64,000 bases of DNA from Ephemerocybe angulata (taxonomy: Eukaryota > Basidiomycota > Agaricomycetes > Agaricales > Psathyrellaceae), in NCBI GenBank assembly GCA_013368325.1, contig JAACJK010000163.1, positions 2,976,001-3,040,000 on the forward strand, in the 5' to 3' direction. Made by a program: the position numbers and the translations under genes. The notes under the pieces are model-generated. The model ran no database searches, was not told the DNA's origin, and saw only the letters and a program-made list of their open reading frames with translations. Positions within the stretch are counted from its first letter, which is position 1. The number at the start of each line of letters is the position of its first letter. This document shows, in pieces, positions 43,287 through 56,575 of the stretch.

Positions 43287-45842
43287 CTTGGTAAGCGTAT
43301 CTGCAGGCTGCTCAGTGCCAGGGATGTGCACAGGTTGAATGCGCCCATCATTGACAACATCCCTAAGCCAAAAGAAGCGCAAGTCGAGGTGCTTCATGCG
43401 CCCAAAGTGCTCCGGGTTCTTGCTGACACTGATAGCAGACTGGTTGTTGATGTGAAGCAGCGAAGCACCCTTCTGAGGGAACCCAAACTCCCCAAGGATT
43501 TTGCCCATCCAGAGGATCTCCTTTCCAGCCCAGCAGCCATGTACTCTGCCTCTGTGCTGGAAAGCACAAAAATAGGCTGAAGCTTGCTAGACCAACCCAC
43601 TGCACCACCAGCAATAGTAGTGCTTAAAAGTCAAGTGACAGAACCAGACCTGGGTTTGAACCTTATCCATAGGCAGATCAGCCTTATCTGCGCATTTTCT
43701 CTATTATCTCATCTAATCTTCTACCTTATCATATTTAATCCGCTTATCTCTCATGTGACTGCTCAACTTGTACTTAGCCAACCCTGTAGGCATCCTGAGT
43801 CCCTTAGTTCAGTACCCTGACCTTAGGGACTTCAGGTGTGTAGTATTTCGCTTTAATAGCATTCAGTCCGTACCCTGACCTTAGGGACTTCAGTTGACCA
43901 CTGCAGATTATCACACTTGTAGTCCATGGTGCCGTTGAGGTAGCAAAGGAGGTGCTTGAGGGCTGCCCAGTGCGCAGGGCCTGGGTTGGAGCTGAAGCGG
44001 CCAAGGAAGGAGATGTCAGAGCGAGTCATGGTGGAGAGGTAGAGGATGGCACCAAGGGCACTCAGATAGAGAACAGTGCGCATGTGCGCCACTTCCACTG
44101 GTGTCTTCTGACAGAACACAGCAGGACGGAATGTATGGGCATGTGTCTCGGTGTAGTCGACTCTAGGATGCTGGCTGCACACCATGGCGACTAAATGCGC
44201 CTTGCGTTGCTCCAGAGTCCCATCTGCATTGTGCTTAGTCTTGAAGACGATGCCACAGTCAATAGCCTTTGCACCAGGCGGAAGCTCACTATATCCCAGA
44301 CTCCATTCGCAATGAGAGTCAGGACCTCTTCTGTTGCAGCTGCACGCCACTCTACATGGTCCGGACCAGCCATAGCCTGCTTGTAGTTGCGAGGATCACC
44401 TGTAGGGCCTGCAGCGCCAGCGAAGTCTCTGTTGTCCTCACCATAACCGCCCAAGTCATCATCACTATCTGGACCAATCGCAGGAGTAGGCTCCCGGGCC
44501 TGCCATATAGGATTTGGCGCTGCTGGGGCAGGCTCAGGCGATGGAGAAGGTGAAGGAACAGGAGCTGGGGCAGGTTCTGGGGATGGAGATGGCGAGGGGG
44601 AGCCTCCAGCGCAGGGGCAGGAGGAATGACGAGCTGAAGTGGTAGGTGCTGGGTGGTAGAGGTACCAGGGAAGTAGTGCTCATCAAACTCGGCGCATTCA
44701 GACGTGATGTGCGATGTGCTTCCTGGTGAGCGGGTTGTAGAAATTCCAGCTGTTCACTCCCTCACTCAGGGTAGCCCACAACCTGAAGCGACTCAACTCC
44801 TGCTTCTTACTATAGCAGGCCTCATACAGCGTCTTGCCAGGAAGCGCAGAGGTAGGCAGGCAGTTCCACACCTTCACCTGAGTGCCAAGGCAGCGACTCC
44901 AGAAGGAGGGAGGCAGCTTAGCCTGGGCTAGCATTGCAGTGACGTCCTCTAGCATGGTGCGGTTCGCTCGTTCTGCATCTCCATTCTGCTGGGGGCGGTT
45001 CCGAGTGGTATGGCGCCTCTGGATGGCCTCAGCATCGCAGAAAGCGTCGAATCCGGAGGACATGTACTCCCCACCCTTGTTGTCATGCAGAGACTTGACC
45101 TTTCGGCCTAGCTGGCTCTCTGTGAGCGCTTTGAAGCTTTGAAGGCCCCAAATGTTTCACCCTTCATCTTGAGCATGTAGACGATGCGGTAGCGTGTGAA
45201 GTCATCAATGAATGAGACCCAGTAGCGATAGCCCTCTGGAGTAGAGACAGAGAAGGGGCCCCAGAGGTCAGAGTGGATGAGCTCAAGGGGGACGAGGGCA
45301 CGATGGCCAGTGGAGGGGAAGAGCGCAGAGTGCATCTTGCCAGCCAGGCAGGGCTCCCAGATGGGATCACGTGTAGCAGAGGAGGGGAGGGACATACCAG
45401 TGGCTAGACCACCAGAGGCGAGCTTGTGGATGTCCGCAGAGTTGTAGTGACAGAGGCGCTCGTGCCAGAGCTGCAAGTCAAGCGGGCGCATCGAAATCGT
45501 GTGGTCCTCCTCAGCAACAGGTAGAGTCGCACCCTCGACAAACGCAGCGTTGTTGGAGGTGATGCGGGCTCGGAATAGCATCATATCAGTGCACATGAAG
45601 TGCATGAAGACAAAATCAATCAGAATTGAGAACTCGCAGCAGCGGGTGAGGTACAGACATGAGAGGAGGTTGCTACGGAGTTGTGGGACATGGAGAACAC
45701 GTGTAAGGTCTACGGATTGCACCCTCTTCCCATCTACAACTGGATCGATGATCACAGTACCAACCCCAGCTGAATAAATAAGAGGCACACGGTGGGGGGC
45801 GATAGTTGCGCATCCAGTGGCGATGAGGCGTTTTTGTATACG
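43287..45842 (-). pseudogene. Ty1/Copia pol fragment, unit 2
   Basis: Exact repeat of 34430-36985: same domain order, same missing RT palm, same frameshifts and same LTR-like interruption at 43633-43903. It exists only through the 8857-bp duplication. Confidence 0.85.
43633..43903 (+). repeat. LTR-like insertion, unit 2
   Basis: Duplicate of 34776-35046. Confidence 0.6.
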
Positions 45843-46893
45843 TGCTCTTGTGGCAGTTCTCCCGCTGTACAGCGGAGGCAACAGCCGCCTGGATCACAAA
45901 TAGTTCTATATCAGCAGAGAGAACCCTTCCTGCTACCCCCACTCATTCTGAGTACAAGTCCATAAGTCGAGATCCAGGGGCATTCTCTTCTGCGCATAGA
46001 GCGAATACCTCTGTGAGTTCTCCCAGCTGAGCGCTGGTCTGGGTGATAGCGTCGCAAACGGTCCTCTGGTGCCCATGCCTTGGCAACCAGATCGCAGCAC
46101 GATAGTTGGGCACGGCTGTGCCCCTGAATTCCGCCCCCAGCAACGCTCACAGGGGGTGTGTGTCGGACAGAGTGGCTGTCCTAAAGATCGCTCTTTTGGA
46201 CAGCTTCTGGAGATGAAGCCGAATGGGGGCAAGCCCTGCCAGGGACTCGACCCCACCAGTGGGGGAGGTGCAGAAGGCACCGGTGATCCAACATGCTGCT
46301 TTGCGCTGCATGGATGTGAGTTGCTTGAGAACACCGACGTTCTTAGCTCCCTCAAAATACCAGAGCCTGTGCCCGTATGTCAGGATAGGCATCATGCATG
46401 CACGGTACAGGGTACGCTTGTGTTTCGGGGTAAGGCCCAGATTCGAGTTGCCCAACATCCTCATTGCCATAACAGTTGTGAGGGCCTTGGTGGTATAGAA
46501 CCGCAGGTGCTCCGTAAATATGAGCTTGCGGTCAAAGAATAAGCCGAGGTACCTCCAGTAGGTCTTTGGTCGCAATTGTGTCGCTCCTGTAAAGGGCGCA
46601 AATCCAAGGTCGAGGGGCTGGTTAAAGCCTGTCCTCTTCCAGGTGAAGTGAAAGAGCTCTGACTTGCTGTGTTCCAGCGCCAGTCCTGCTTTTCTGACTA
46701 GATCAAAGATGATTGCATATGCGTGAAACAGCATAGTACAATTCTCCTCGATAGATGGAGACTGGACTATGAGAGTCCTGTCGTTGACATAGGAGATGAG
46801 AACAGAGCCAAGGCCCTGTTCCAGTCTCCGATACAGCTTCATAATAGGAGCAATGACTATTGCACACAGAACAGGAGAGAGAGCCGACCCTTG
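45843..46893 (-). pseudogene. LINE family A RT fragment with YVND, unit 2
   Basis: Duplicate of 36986-38036, with the same YVND substitution and the same stop after DTHPL. Confidence 0.85.
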
Positions 46894-47251
46894 CCCGCAT
46901 CTCCAAGCCGCCACATCGAACGGCAAGGAGTGGACGATGGGGTGTTGGCCAAGAGCATCGCGCAGATCGAAGTGCGTTTGCAGAGTGGCGGTTTGTCGAA
47001 GGTTGTGGAAGATCAAGACAACGCTATGTGTGCATTGCGTCAATTACGGGAATGGAGTACGCGTACTCCAAGGCACCCAAAAACATGTGATCACTCGTCA
47101 TGTCGATCTTGGCAATGTGTCTGTCCTTAGGAAGGGCTTTTTCGGATGTACAAAGACACTGTGGATATAACAGCCAAGAGCCCCAGGTTCGCAGGCCCCA
47201 TCCTCTGAGAGATAGCCAGAGCACCACTGTTCAGTCTTGAGACATATGTTG

Positions 47252-47687
47252 GGCCTCGGTCAACGGGCATGGAGCACCTCAGTCACCTGGCTGTACCAAC
47301 ATTAAGTGGAGTGAATATTGCCACAGCTACCACACTTAATATGGAGGACAGCCGCTGGCTGAACTGAGCTAGCTAGGCTGAATTTTCCAAATGGCTAAAC
47401 CAGGGCACAATTGGCAGATCCAACCACCCTTTGGCTATTCCAAACCCAGTTTGGCAGGGCCAAGGACAAAATGGCTGAGCTAGGCAGAATTGGGTGTCTG
47501 GGGTCCTATTGGCAGTTCCATTTTAGCTACCTACTGGCAGTTCCAGTCAAGTTAGCTCACTGGTAGTTCCAGCAAGATGGTTCTATTCACATTGCTTACT
47601 GGCAGTGCCATCATCTGGCAGGGCCAGATGACAGCTGCCATTAATATAACATAATGGATATTGACAATATCAGATCTGATATCTAGA
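47252..47687 (+). repeat. TTGGCAG-type repeat, unit 2
   Basis: Duplicate of 38395-38830. Confidence 0.65.
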
Positions 47688-47927
47688 CCTATAATGTCAT
47701 TGATGGTACCTGCGCCTGATTGCATGACATCATTGATGGTACCTGTACCTGTGATGTCATGATCTGCATGATGTCACTTTGATTAATGACTATATTTGCA
47801 TGACATCATTTTCATTTAGATAAGAGAGATCCTGAACAGATTTATCCATATCTCCCTCAGTTCTTGTCTGATAAGGTTGAATTGAGTATCATTAGAAACT
47901 GTGAAATGAGGAGGGTATAGTGGTTTA
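47688..47927 (+). repeat. TGATGTCA-rich repeat, unit 2
   Basis: Duplicate of 38831-39070. Confidence 0.55.
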
Positions 47928-48235
47928 TGTGGTGCATCCTCAATTTGGGGCTATTTCTTACAAAATCATAGAAATGGGATTTGAGGTGTGTATCAAAGTA
48001 AGATTTGGCCAAAATAGCTAAATATCTCCCCTATTTCTTATTGAAATTAATAAGTTTGGTATCAATAGAAAGCTCCAGTCATTTAGAATATATTTATATA
48101 GTTGTTACACTTCAGCCCTCTTTGTACATACCTGAAAGTGCCATGCAACCTGAGTCTGACTGTCTATTAAGATTACACTTCTTCAGACACCACTTCATAA
48201 ATATAAAGCTTTACAAGTATATAACACACCAATAG

Positions 48236-48412
48236 CGTGCGGACTAGGTTTTGCTTGATCCTGATCATCTCTTAGGGCCGACTGCAGTCTGTATCTCACT
48301 CAGGGGCTGTGTTATGCTCTGTCTCTTTTTTTCAAATGTCAATTATACTGTAGTAGTTTACGACCGGTCTGCCTTTGCACCCTGTAATATCAAATAGGAT
48401 TTTTAAAAAAAA
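48236..48412 (+). mobile_element. 5'-truncated LINE-A tail, unit 2
   Basis: Duplicate of 39379-39555. Confidence 0.85.
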
Positions 48413-49281
48413 TGAATAAGTTCTAAAGTAGAAGAGGAGGATCTTCAATGCGGTTGACCTTGTAGGTCTGGCATATATGAGCCCATAGTAAATGGTGAGT
48501 AAAAGCAGAACTTACCTAGCTTACTTGTGTCCATGGCCCGAGCTGTTACCAGTTCCCAGAGAGCATCTGCAAGTTGTAAAAAGCTTACTAAGGCTGTGCT
48601 CTTGCTTATGCACATCTAAGTCAAGATAGAATGGGAATTGGGTCAGACTGTGAATAAATACAATATTTGTGAGCACACTGAATGTTCGTTATGATAGTGA
48701 ATACATACCTCAATCTGACTATTGCAGTGACCAAATAATCTGTGCTGTAAGTGAAGTGGTTGAAGATAAAGAACTTGCACCTACTCAATTCTGAGTCTCA
48801 TCCAATTATTTAGTTCTGAACAAGTCTATCCAAACATGATGCTGTCTCTCCTTTGCAAGACAACTGTTGCACTGGTCTATCTGATACTCGATCATATAAT
48901 AGTCCTTGAACATGCCAGTGTATTCTATGATTCCAATGTTTATCTGCTCAGAAAATCCAGATGGCAGTGCGACTTACATTCTAATTCAGCTTGGCCAAGT
49001 ATGCAGCCTCTGAGGGCACAAAGGCAATCCCAGTGAGTTCTACTTGAAGAACTCTCCTGCTTGTCCTCACCTGAAAAGCCTCTTTTGCAGAGTGGCTGAA
49101 TTGTTGTAATAGTATTATCATATATTCAAATGTTAGCATGCAGTCCACTACATACATACTCTTCTTTGCTTGCTCATGGATATCCGCAGAAGCCTGTGCA
49201 GTGTGCCAGAACTATGACTCATTTCAACTCTAAGTTATTGTCATTCCAAAGATGATTGCCTGGAGGAGTGACTGGGGCTTT

Positions 49282-49393
49282 TTCACTAATCATGGCAGCA
49301 ATCATTTTAGACTTCTCCGGTGCAAATGACTTGATAATGGAGCTCCTAAAGCCTCTGGGAAGTCCAAAATGATTGCTGCCATGATTAGTAAAA
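49282..49393. repeat. long imperfect hairpin, unit 2
   Basis: Duplicate of 40425-40536. Confidence 0.85.
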
Positions 49394-50372
49394 CTTTCAG
49401 AGTCAGTTTTATTTGCACTGTCTCACATCCTGGACCTTTCCTGTTGTATCGTTCTTAGTGCGGCACCGGTTCTTTGCTCGCCTTCCCCAGCCACCTAGGT
49501 CGTTGCGCTGAGCCACCACCACCATCACCTCAGTCACCTGGACTGGCAACCTTCTTAGGTACCCAAGACCAGACAGTCCACCCACCTAAGAAGGGGGTCC
49601 CTGGTGGTTCTGTCCAAGGCTGAATTTTTTCCACTGGGCCAATTTTGGTTCATTGGTATGTCTGTGTGTCCAATTGATATGACTATTTGTTCAGGTATCT
49701 GGGGTCTTCGTTAATGGACTTTTTTCTAGGAATGAGATGGCAGGGGGAGGAAGTAGCTTGGTGAAACATGCACCCAATCCTTGAAGGCAACCAGCATGAT
49801 TAGTCGGTTCAATCTTAGCATTAACTCTTGCTTCCGCTTTTCCAATGAGCTTCTGGCTGCTGAAGCTACTTTGATCTTCAGCCTCTGGTTACCCAAGAGA
49901 TAAAGGTATTTTATTCACTGAGGCTCTCGGTAGCCAGGTTGTTAAATTCCATAGGTTTGATGGAGTTTACGCATGTCCACATCTTTCACCCGCACTGTAT
50001 AAGCCTCATGAGCTTTACAGAAATAAAGTTATTTATTCTCATGCCATTGACTTCTGCTGCAGTAAGTTCTTCTATCGTTGTAGACTCGAAAACGATAATC
50101 GATAGAGATGGGGTTTGGTTGTCCTGGAGCTCCACTGGTACCACCTGGGCAACAGCTATCAGTAACTGTTTAGAACAGCAAAGTATACACACCTACAGCC
50201 GATGTTGTGTTGGAGATTCTGCACAATGTGTCCATCCTCATGAACCTCTTTTGGGTAGCAGCTATTCTTGGCAATGGCTGTCTGCTCAGGCTCATAATTC
50301 ATTCTTTATGAAGTGTTTGTTGATTTGGATTTTACTAGCCATAAAGAAAGGTGTTTCCTAAAAGTTTCTCTG

Positions 50373-50742
50373 TTAGCATATACTCCTTTCATTATTCAAT
50401 GGGATACTTGCCATCTTCCAGTTTGCCCTTGTTTTCAGGTCAGTACGCAGAAATACTTTGGGCACCAGGAGGTTTTCTATACTAACGTCTCGGTAGATCC
50501 ACCATAAGGTGAAAAGTAAGCAACAAACAAATGTTGCAAAGATTTGTAATAACAGACACATCTATGAAGGCTTGGTAAAGGATATCCACAGCATCTTCAA
50601 ATGTGATATGAGACACAGGAGTGCATATTTCTTCGAAGTCTATGAAGCAGCATTTCTTTAGAGCAAATTCTGTATAAATCTGTCTGCCCTCCTCGAACTT
50701 CACTTTGTCTGGAGCAGCGACTATAGTCCGAGATGTCGCCAT
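50373..50742 (-). pseudogene. possible FunK1-type kinase remnant, unit 2
   Basis: Duplicate of 41516-41885, with the same single-motif basis. Confidence 0.25.
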
Positions 50743-51183
50743 AGACTGATATTCTGACTGAATCCTCTAAGTTATAAACAGTTCTGTTAAAACTGCCTTG
50801 AGAGTAGGGGAAGCAAATATTCTAGAAGCCCAGGTGTCCTTAGCATTTCCTGTGCCATGCACTCGTCCTTGCAATCTCGCCTTCACCAACATACCCACCC
50901 TCTGTGCATTTGCCCTTTCTATTCTCAAGACCCGACCTCCGTCTATTTGCCCTCACTATTCTCTTGTGTGCCTCTTGTCACTGCACTTGTTTGCCAAAAC
51001 ATCCTACAGGTATGTATTTTAACTGTTCTGTCCAGGATCTACTAACCTTCCTGCTGAAGTGCTACATGGTCTACTTTTATAGTGTGATTACTTCCTATCA
51101 CAGTCATGCCTCCTGCAATTTTGTCTACAATTTTCAAGAGTGCTGAGTCTTGAGGTTGCGAGGCTTGAGGGGTAGTTGTTGCA

Positions 51184-51615
51184 ATGTCTGCGCTAAGTCA
51201 GACACAGTGCAGGTCTGCCGATAATGCTGTGTTGTTATTGATGATCCCATTTTCCTATTCTGGTTGCGCGGGCCTATCTTCGGTCCTTGGATCCTCCGTT
51301 TGTGGAGCCTCCTTGCATTTTGAGAGATTTGCCTCTGCTAGTACCCTGTTTCTTATTCATCCTTTCCGTGACTCATCGGACAGAGGGAGAGGAACCCCCA
51401 AAACTGACAAGTTCTTATTGCGTGAAGTGGCCAAGACTGAAGCCGCCCAAGCCGTGGTCAGGATTCTCCGACGCAGCACGGCAAGTTCCGAATGCCATGT
51501 GGATGCTGTTGCTCTCACTGCCTGGTGTCTCTGCACCGCCCTGTTTTCAACACTCCTTGATGTGGGGGATGCTTTCGAGGGTCTAGACGGTCTGACTCAT
51601 TTGACGACTTGCTAA
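51184..51615 (+). other. hypothetical ORF of 143 codons, unit 2
   Basis: Duplicate of 42327-42758. Confidence 0.25.
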
Positions 51616-52049
51616 GTGTTATACCCTTGTATGGCGAGGAGGGGTTGTTGTTGCTGGCACCCCACGTATTTCACATGCACCGGGACTCTAAGATATCTCG
51701 TACATTATTTGTCAAGTCTCTCAGCTATGAATGGAGGAGGCTTCAGTACTAATCTATCTTACTAGTGATCACCAGTATCTTCTTCTCAGACGGTATCTGA
51801 TTATCCTTTTTCTCTTAGTCCAGATTCTGATCTTGGAGGCCGGTGTAAGCATATTGTTACTTAGTGCTCGAGCCGGTGCTATGACCTTTACACATACGAC
51901 CGTAAAACTGCAAAAATAGTCTATGGTCATATCACCGCCATGGATCCTGCTTAAAAAGAACCCCACTGCAAGTGTGCCAAATGCCCGCTCATCCTCACTC
52001 CTTCACAAACAAGGTCCAACACCAACAACAACATAGGGTGTTGACACAT

Positions 52050-54710
52050 TCAGGTATGTTTCTTGCTATTCAACATCTCATCTACTAGTAAGTCATGTAC
52101 CACAGTGCTTCTGCACTGCATCTGCCCCGCATAACTAGTACTTCTACTTGGACAACAAAGAAAGCCATGTTTATCTCCTGTGTCCCCTTCAACACCTGAA
52201 TTCAACTTTTCTGTGCCCCTTCCCTTAGCCACCAGATCCTTGCTGTTACCTTTACCACTGACCCGCCGAAGTTGTGTGGCTACAATAGCTGCATAAAGAT
52301 GAGGATCAACAAGAAGTGTCCCATGTACTCGTTGATCTGACCACTGTCATTTCCAGCATGGTCTTGATGCCCTCCAGTGCCTTGTCTACTGCCTCAGCAC
52401 TAGCGAAGCCCTCCAGGCCTCTCTTACGAACAACACACCACCCTCCACAACCATTGCTGTCGTCCCTTCTATCCCTCCCCTCTTCTCTCTCTTGGGTGGC
52501 CCTCCTATGTCAGACTTCGCCATGTATACCTCTACTCCTCAAGTCTCTCAAAAGCAGTATGGGGTGATCTGCCCTGCTGCCACAGAACAGTATGCTGAAA
52601 CTATGAAAACCTGCAAGCAACGTAAGGATGAAGAGACAACCCACTGGGAAGCCTAGGATAAGCTCTCTAACACTGTCAACATGTCCACATAGATAGAGGT
52701 GTTACATATTGGCATGACAAACTCCCAATAGAAGCTGTCTTTCAATTAAGGCACTACACCAAGCTACATTCAAGGAAGTTTCACCCTCTCAGAGGAAGTT
52801 CTTAGCTCCTTGGGGGCTAAAGGTCACAAAGCCCTCCACATATGCAACATCGCCAAAGAGAGCTGAATCAAAGTAGCTATTGGTTTTGTTACTTGGAAAG
52901 CACACCGGCTGACCAGTAGACATCCCCTCAAGTTGATGAAGATTTCATCCTCTCAATGCTCTGAGTTTGTGACATACCTCTCTGACCTGTTGCCCAGTTC
53001 CTGGCAGTGGCCACCTCAGGTATGGGATAACTCTCACCCAAGAGTGGTCTGCTGTCAAAATGAAGAACACTGCCTACCTACTTCCTCCAGTCTAATTCTC
53101 CTCACCCTGCCCTCTCTCAGAAGTATACCTCCCTCTCTCTGGCTACTTCCAAGAAGCAAGCTGCCTCTTATTTCTCTTCTCCTGAGCACATTACCCCCCA
53201 CTGCCCATTCTACACTAAAACCTACCAGCCATCATCTCCTATTGACCCTTCTACTACTCCCTGCTAAGGAGAGGCTGGCCCTTCTCAATCCTGTACTTTC
53301 ATTTGAGTAGCCTCTCCTGTCATGGTTCATGACAGCAACTCTGACATTCTACTCTTTTCTATCTTCTTCTATCAGCCTCAGGTCCAAATGTGTGATAGCT
53401 GCTGTGCCCACTCCTGTCTATATAGCCCCCACCCTGCCGCTCCTGTCACACAAGTGCCTGCTCTTGTTCAAGTTGTTGCCCCTCCTGCTCCAGCACCTGC
53501 TCCTGCTGCATTCCCTGGCAACCTGAGTAACTTCTGGAGAGTCTTTGCTCAGGTGGTACCCCTTCCCACTCAAGAACAGAAGCATGTGAAAGCATGGTCC
53601 CAGTAGAGGGGAACAAAGAGGAACTGGCTCGACAACTTGAACTTCAACTACTCAGAGGAGTTCAAGAATGCATGTATGGCTGAGGATTTCAGCACTCATC
53701 CCTCATACTACAAGTAAGTGCACTTCTCTATTCTTTGCTGCTTTCAAGTATCTTTGCTCTGCCCAAGGGCCCCATCAAGCCACACACTGCTCAGGAGCTC
53801 AACTTGCCATAGATTCAACTTGGCCTTGAACCCGCCTTAGGTGTAGTGAGAGTGTTCTTGTAAAGTATGAAGAGATGGATAACTACTCTGTCTATGCCTA
53901 TTACTTGCCAAGTTCATTGTATAATAGTCCTGTATTTGATCTCGATAAGTATCAAGTGTCTGCTAGGGTAGGTCATACCACTCTCGAGGCTACTCATCAC
54001 CTTATAAGGTCTAGTACATAGGTCAGAGAGGCTAAGTCAGCAGCTCTGGGCTCAGTCCTGACTCTCGCTCTTCTTAGTATTGGTGCAGGCCTCCATGTCA
54101 ATGCTTGTATCATCCAGTTCATTTGCTCAGCCCAACAACTCACCGGGATAGTTGCTTTGATGCCTTCCTCCTTTATTACAATGTCATCATTCCCGTTGGG
54201 TAGGGTATTGTCATTTGGAGGGGGAGGTGGTAATGTGGGGGAATGGCCTGGTGATTGGGGCTCAGTGCTTGCAGTTGTTCGGGTGAAGCTCAGGCTTGAT
54301 AGCTGCTTGCCGAAGGCTAGTGCTCACTCTGCTTTGTCAGTGAGATCCATAACTCACCTGTTTTTGTCATCATTCAAGGTGATCCCTCCCTCTGTGTGGG
54401 CTTTGTGAGCACTACTTGTATCAACAATCTATGCTACAATTCAGTATTTCTTCTTCTTTGGAAGTTCTTCAGAAAAGGTTGAATAGTCAAATAAATATTG
54501 ATGTTGAGCTCAAGTGGTTCACAGATGAACCTGCAATTGAAGAAAAACACTGATGCCTTTTTTCCTGTAGTCACTGGCATTAGACTTCCTACTCTAGAAA
54601 TTAGCTTACATTATTTGTTCATGAAGAATATGATCAAGACTTACCCAGTTAGTGTGTGGGCCATTGGATCGAAGAGAATTACGCCATGAACAGTGTTCCC
54701 AAACCACCTC
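52050..54710 (+). pseudogene. decayed coding-like region, unidentified
   Basis: Protein-like pieces occur on the plus strand in shifting frames: GPPMSDFAMYTSTPQVSQKQ and AATEQYAETMKTCKQRKDEE (52490-52640), EEVLSSLGAKGHKALHICNI (52790-52860), a Pro/Ala-rich linker with FPGNLSNFWRVFAQVVPLPT (53500-53575), then VSARVGHTTLEATHHLIRSS and HVNACIIQFICSAQQLTGIV (53955-54150). They may come from one or two old transposon proteins. I recognise no domain, and many stops interrupt. Confidence 0.2.
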
Positions 54711-55811
54711 AGTCACCTAGTTGGGGGTACCACTCAGGTCTTTAATTTTTTTTTTACCTCAGTGATCCCAGATCCATAGGGAGGTCCAGTTTGGCTCTAG
54801 CATGGCTAGGTGTCTGGCTTTAACACAAGACTAGTCATGCATGATTTGACTATATCTAGCCAGTACTAGAAGGTTGCTATTGAGAAGCTGTAAATCTCAA
54901 AGCAGTGAAAAAAATAAGATTGGAAAAGGAACATAGAATCCCGATGTGGTTGAAGGAAGGTTGCAGCACCCTTGTGGACAACCCCTCCATGGCATCTAAG
55001 AATGAGATGGAAATACTCAGCTGGAAGACTACCTTTAGCATATTGCGGGCTTGCAATCAGGTAGCAAAAATGTGAGTATCAGTTTTCCTATTTATGCATG
55101 AATCGATGACTTTTAAACTAAAGATAAGCAGTAGGATCTCAGAAAACCAGCTCCTACGCAGGTCAGGCACAATCTGTGACTTCAAAGGAAAAGAGGTGAG
55201 TAACACTTCTCGAGACTGGGCCTGTGCCACTGAAATTTTACTCTTTTTCTGGCCTGCCTAATAGCCAGGCATAGCTCAGCCATTATTAAGCCCAGCTATT
55301 TTGCCTTGATCAAGATTTTATATATAAATCACAGACCTTGTCAGATCTAAATCTGAGATTATGATATCATTGATAGTGCCTGTGTTTATGATGTCATGAT
55401 TTGCATAACATCACTATGATCATAACTGAGATATGAGATTTAGATCTAGTCATTGATGGTACCATTTTGATTAATGACTGCTACATTTTGATTAATGACT
55501 GCTATGATGTCATGCAAACCATGATATCATTCATTTTTTAAAGAAGAAGAATGTTCAACTGATTCCTTCTTATTTTTCTCAGTTTTTGTCTGTTAAAGAT
55601 GGTTTTAGTATTATTAGAGCCTGAAATGAGGAGAGTAAGGTAGTGCCAACTATATATATGCACCTGTAAACTGAAACAATACATACCTCAATTACAGCCT
55701 TCATCGCTTCTATAGTTTCATTTTCCTCCTTGATGGTCGTGTTCTCTTTTATGCAAAGTCTTTTTTAATGTTTTTTATTCAATTTACTACATATCTATTA
55801 TCTGCTTTCTT
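54711..55811. other. AT-rich, with a TGATGTCA-type repeat
   Basis: No gene. The segment at about 55340-55640 belongs to the same dispersed family as 38831-39070, more diverged and with a small duplication of TTTTGATTAATGACTGCTA. Confidence 0.5.
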
Positions 55812-56575
55812 GAGTACTTCACACTCCCCCACCTGTTTGCGTGGACTCCACGTAGACTCCACAAAGAATCCAGTGGCATACCAGTGGACTAGAAGCTAAA
55901 TTTTTGGCAGTCCCCCTGCCAAAATCAGTCCACGAACAGTCCACGAGCAGTCCACACCCCCCTGCCAGGCTCTGTGGAGTCCATGTGGACTGAAGCCAAT
56001 GGACTCATGTGGACTACCACTGGACTCAAACTACTGGACTGATTGTGGACTACTGCTGGACTGCCACTAATGACAATTTTTGGTTCCATCATTTTATTAT
56101 ATAATACTGTTGTCATTGTTTTGTAGTGTTGATGCTATGAAATAACTAAGCAATTGGTTAAAAACTAGTCTCACAATCTGCAAAATGATTTCCGAGCATC
56201 GACTTTGCAATAGGATATATAAGACCAGATAGCTTAGTGGCTAGCACTCACACAAAGGCTTAGTAATAGCTATTTCCAAGATCTCAGGTTCAATCCTGAG
56301 GCATGCCATTTAGTTTTTTTCTGTCAAAAGTAGAGATCATAGGAGCTCACATGGACTCCACTGGCTTGGGAATAGATATAAACTCTTAAGTCTAATGTGG
56401 ACTGGCTGTGGAGGGGGGGTGGACTGATTGTGGAGGGGGTATGGACTCTACGTGAACTCCATGATGAGTCCACTGGTCAGAGTCTACGAAACACCCACAG
56501 TCCAGTGGTAGACCAGTGGACTGTAGCCAGTCCACGTGGAGTCCACGTGAACAGGTGGGGGACTGTGAATTACAG
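55812..56575 (+). mobile_element. non-autonomous TIR element, 764 bp (GGACTCCACGTGGACTCC family), copy A
   Basis: The left end GAGTACTTCACACTCCCCCA and the right end (inward: CTGTAATTCACAGTCCCCCA) form the TIR. Arrays of TGGACTCCACGTGGACT palindromes lie inside both ends. The AT-rich centre carries a tRNA-like block. It has no ORF. It is the inverted relative of copy B at 57703-58520. The flanking octamers (GCTTTCTT and CATTGTTG) do not match, so the target duplication is lost or the copy is rearranged. Confidence 0.8.
56221..56307 (+). other. tRNA-like block with A-box and B-box-like motifs, copy A
   Basis: AGATAGCTTAGTGGCTAGCA resembles a tRNA D-arm/A-box (stem TAGC/GCTA). About 45 nt later CTCAGGTTCAATCCTGAG forms a 6-bp stem with a GGTTCAATCC B-box. 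The acceptor stem cannot be formed and the T-loop is one base short, so it is not a functional tRNA. It may act as, or derive from, a Pol III promoter. Confidence 0.55.

Larger units (their letters stand above)
43193..52049 (+). repeat. tandem duplication, unit 2 (8857 bp)
   Basis: Second copy of 34336-43192. Lines compared are base-for-base identical, including introns, repeats and stop codons. After 52049 the sequence leaves the unit with TCAGGTATG, whereas unit 1 is followed by CGTACGAG. Confidence 0.95.

Noticed and set aside
34336..52049. The duplicated unit as a single mobile element with long terminal repeats
   Set aside because: The unit boundaries do not coincide with LTRs, TIRs or target duplications. 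The content is a mixture of Copia, LINE and non-coding DNA, and the junction shows only 1-bp overlap.
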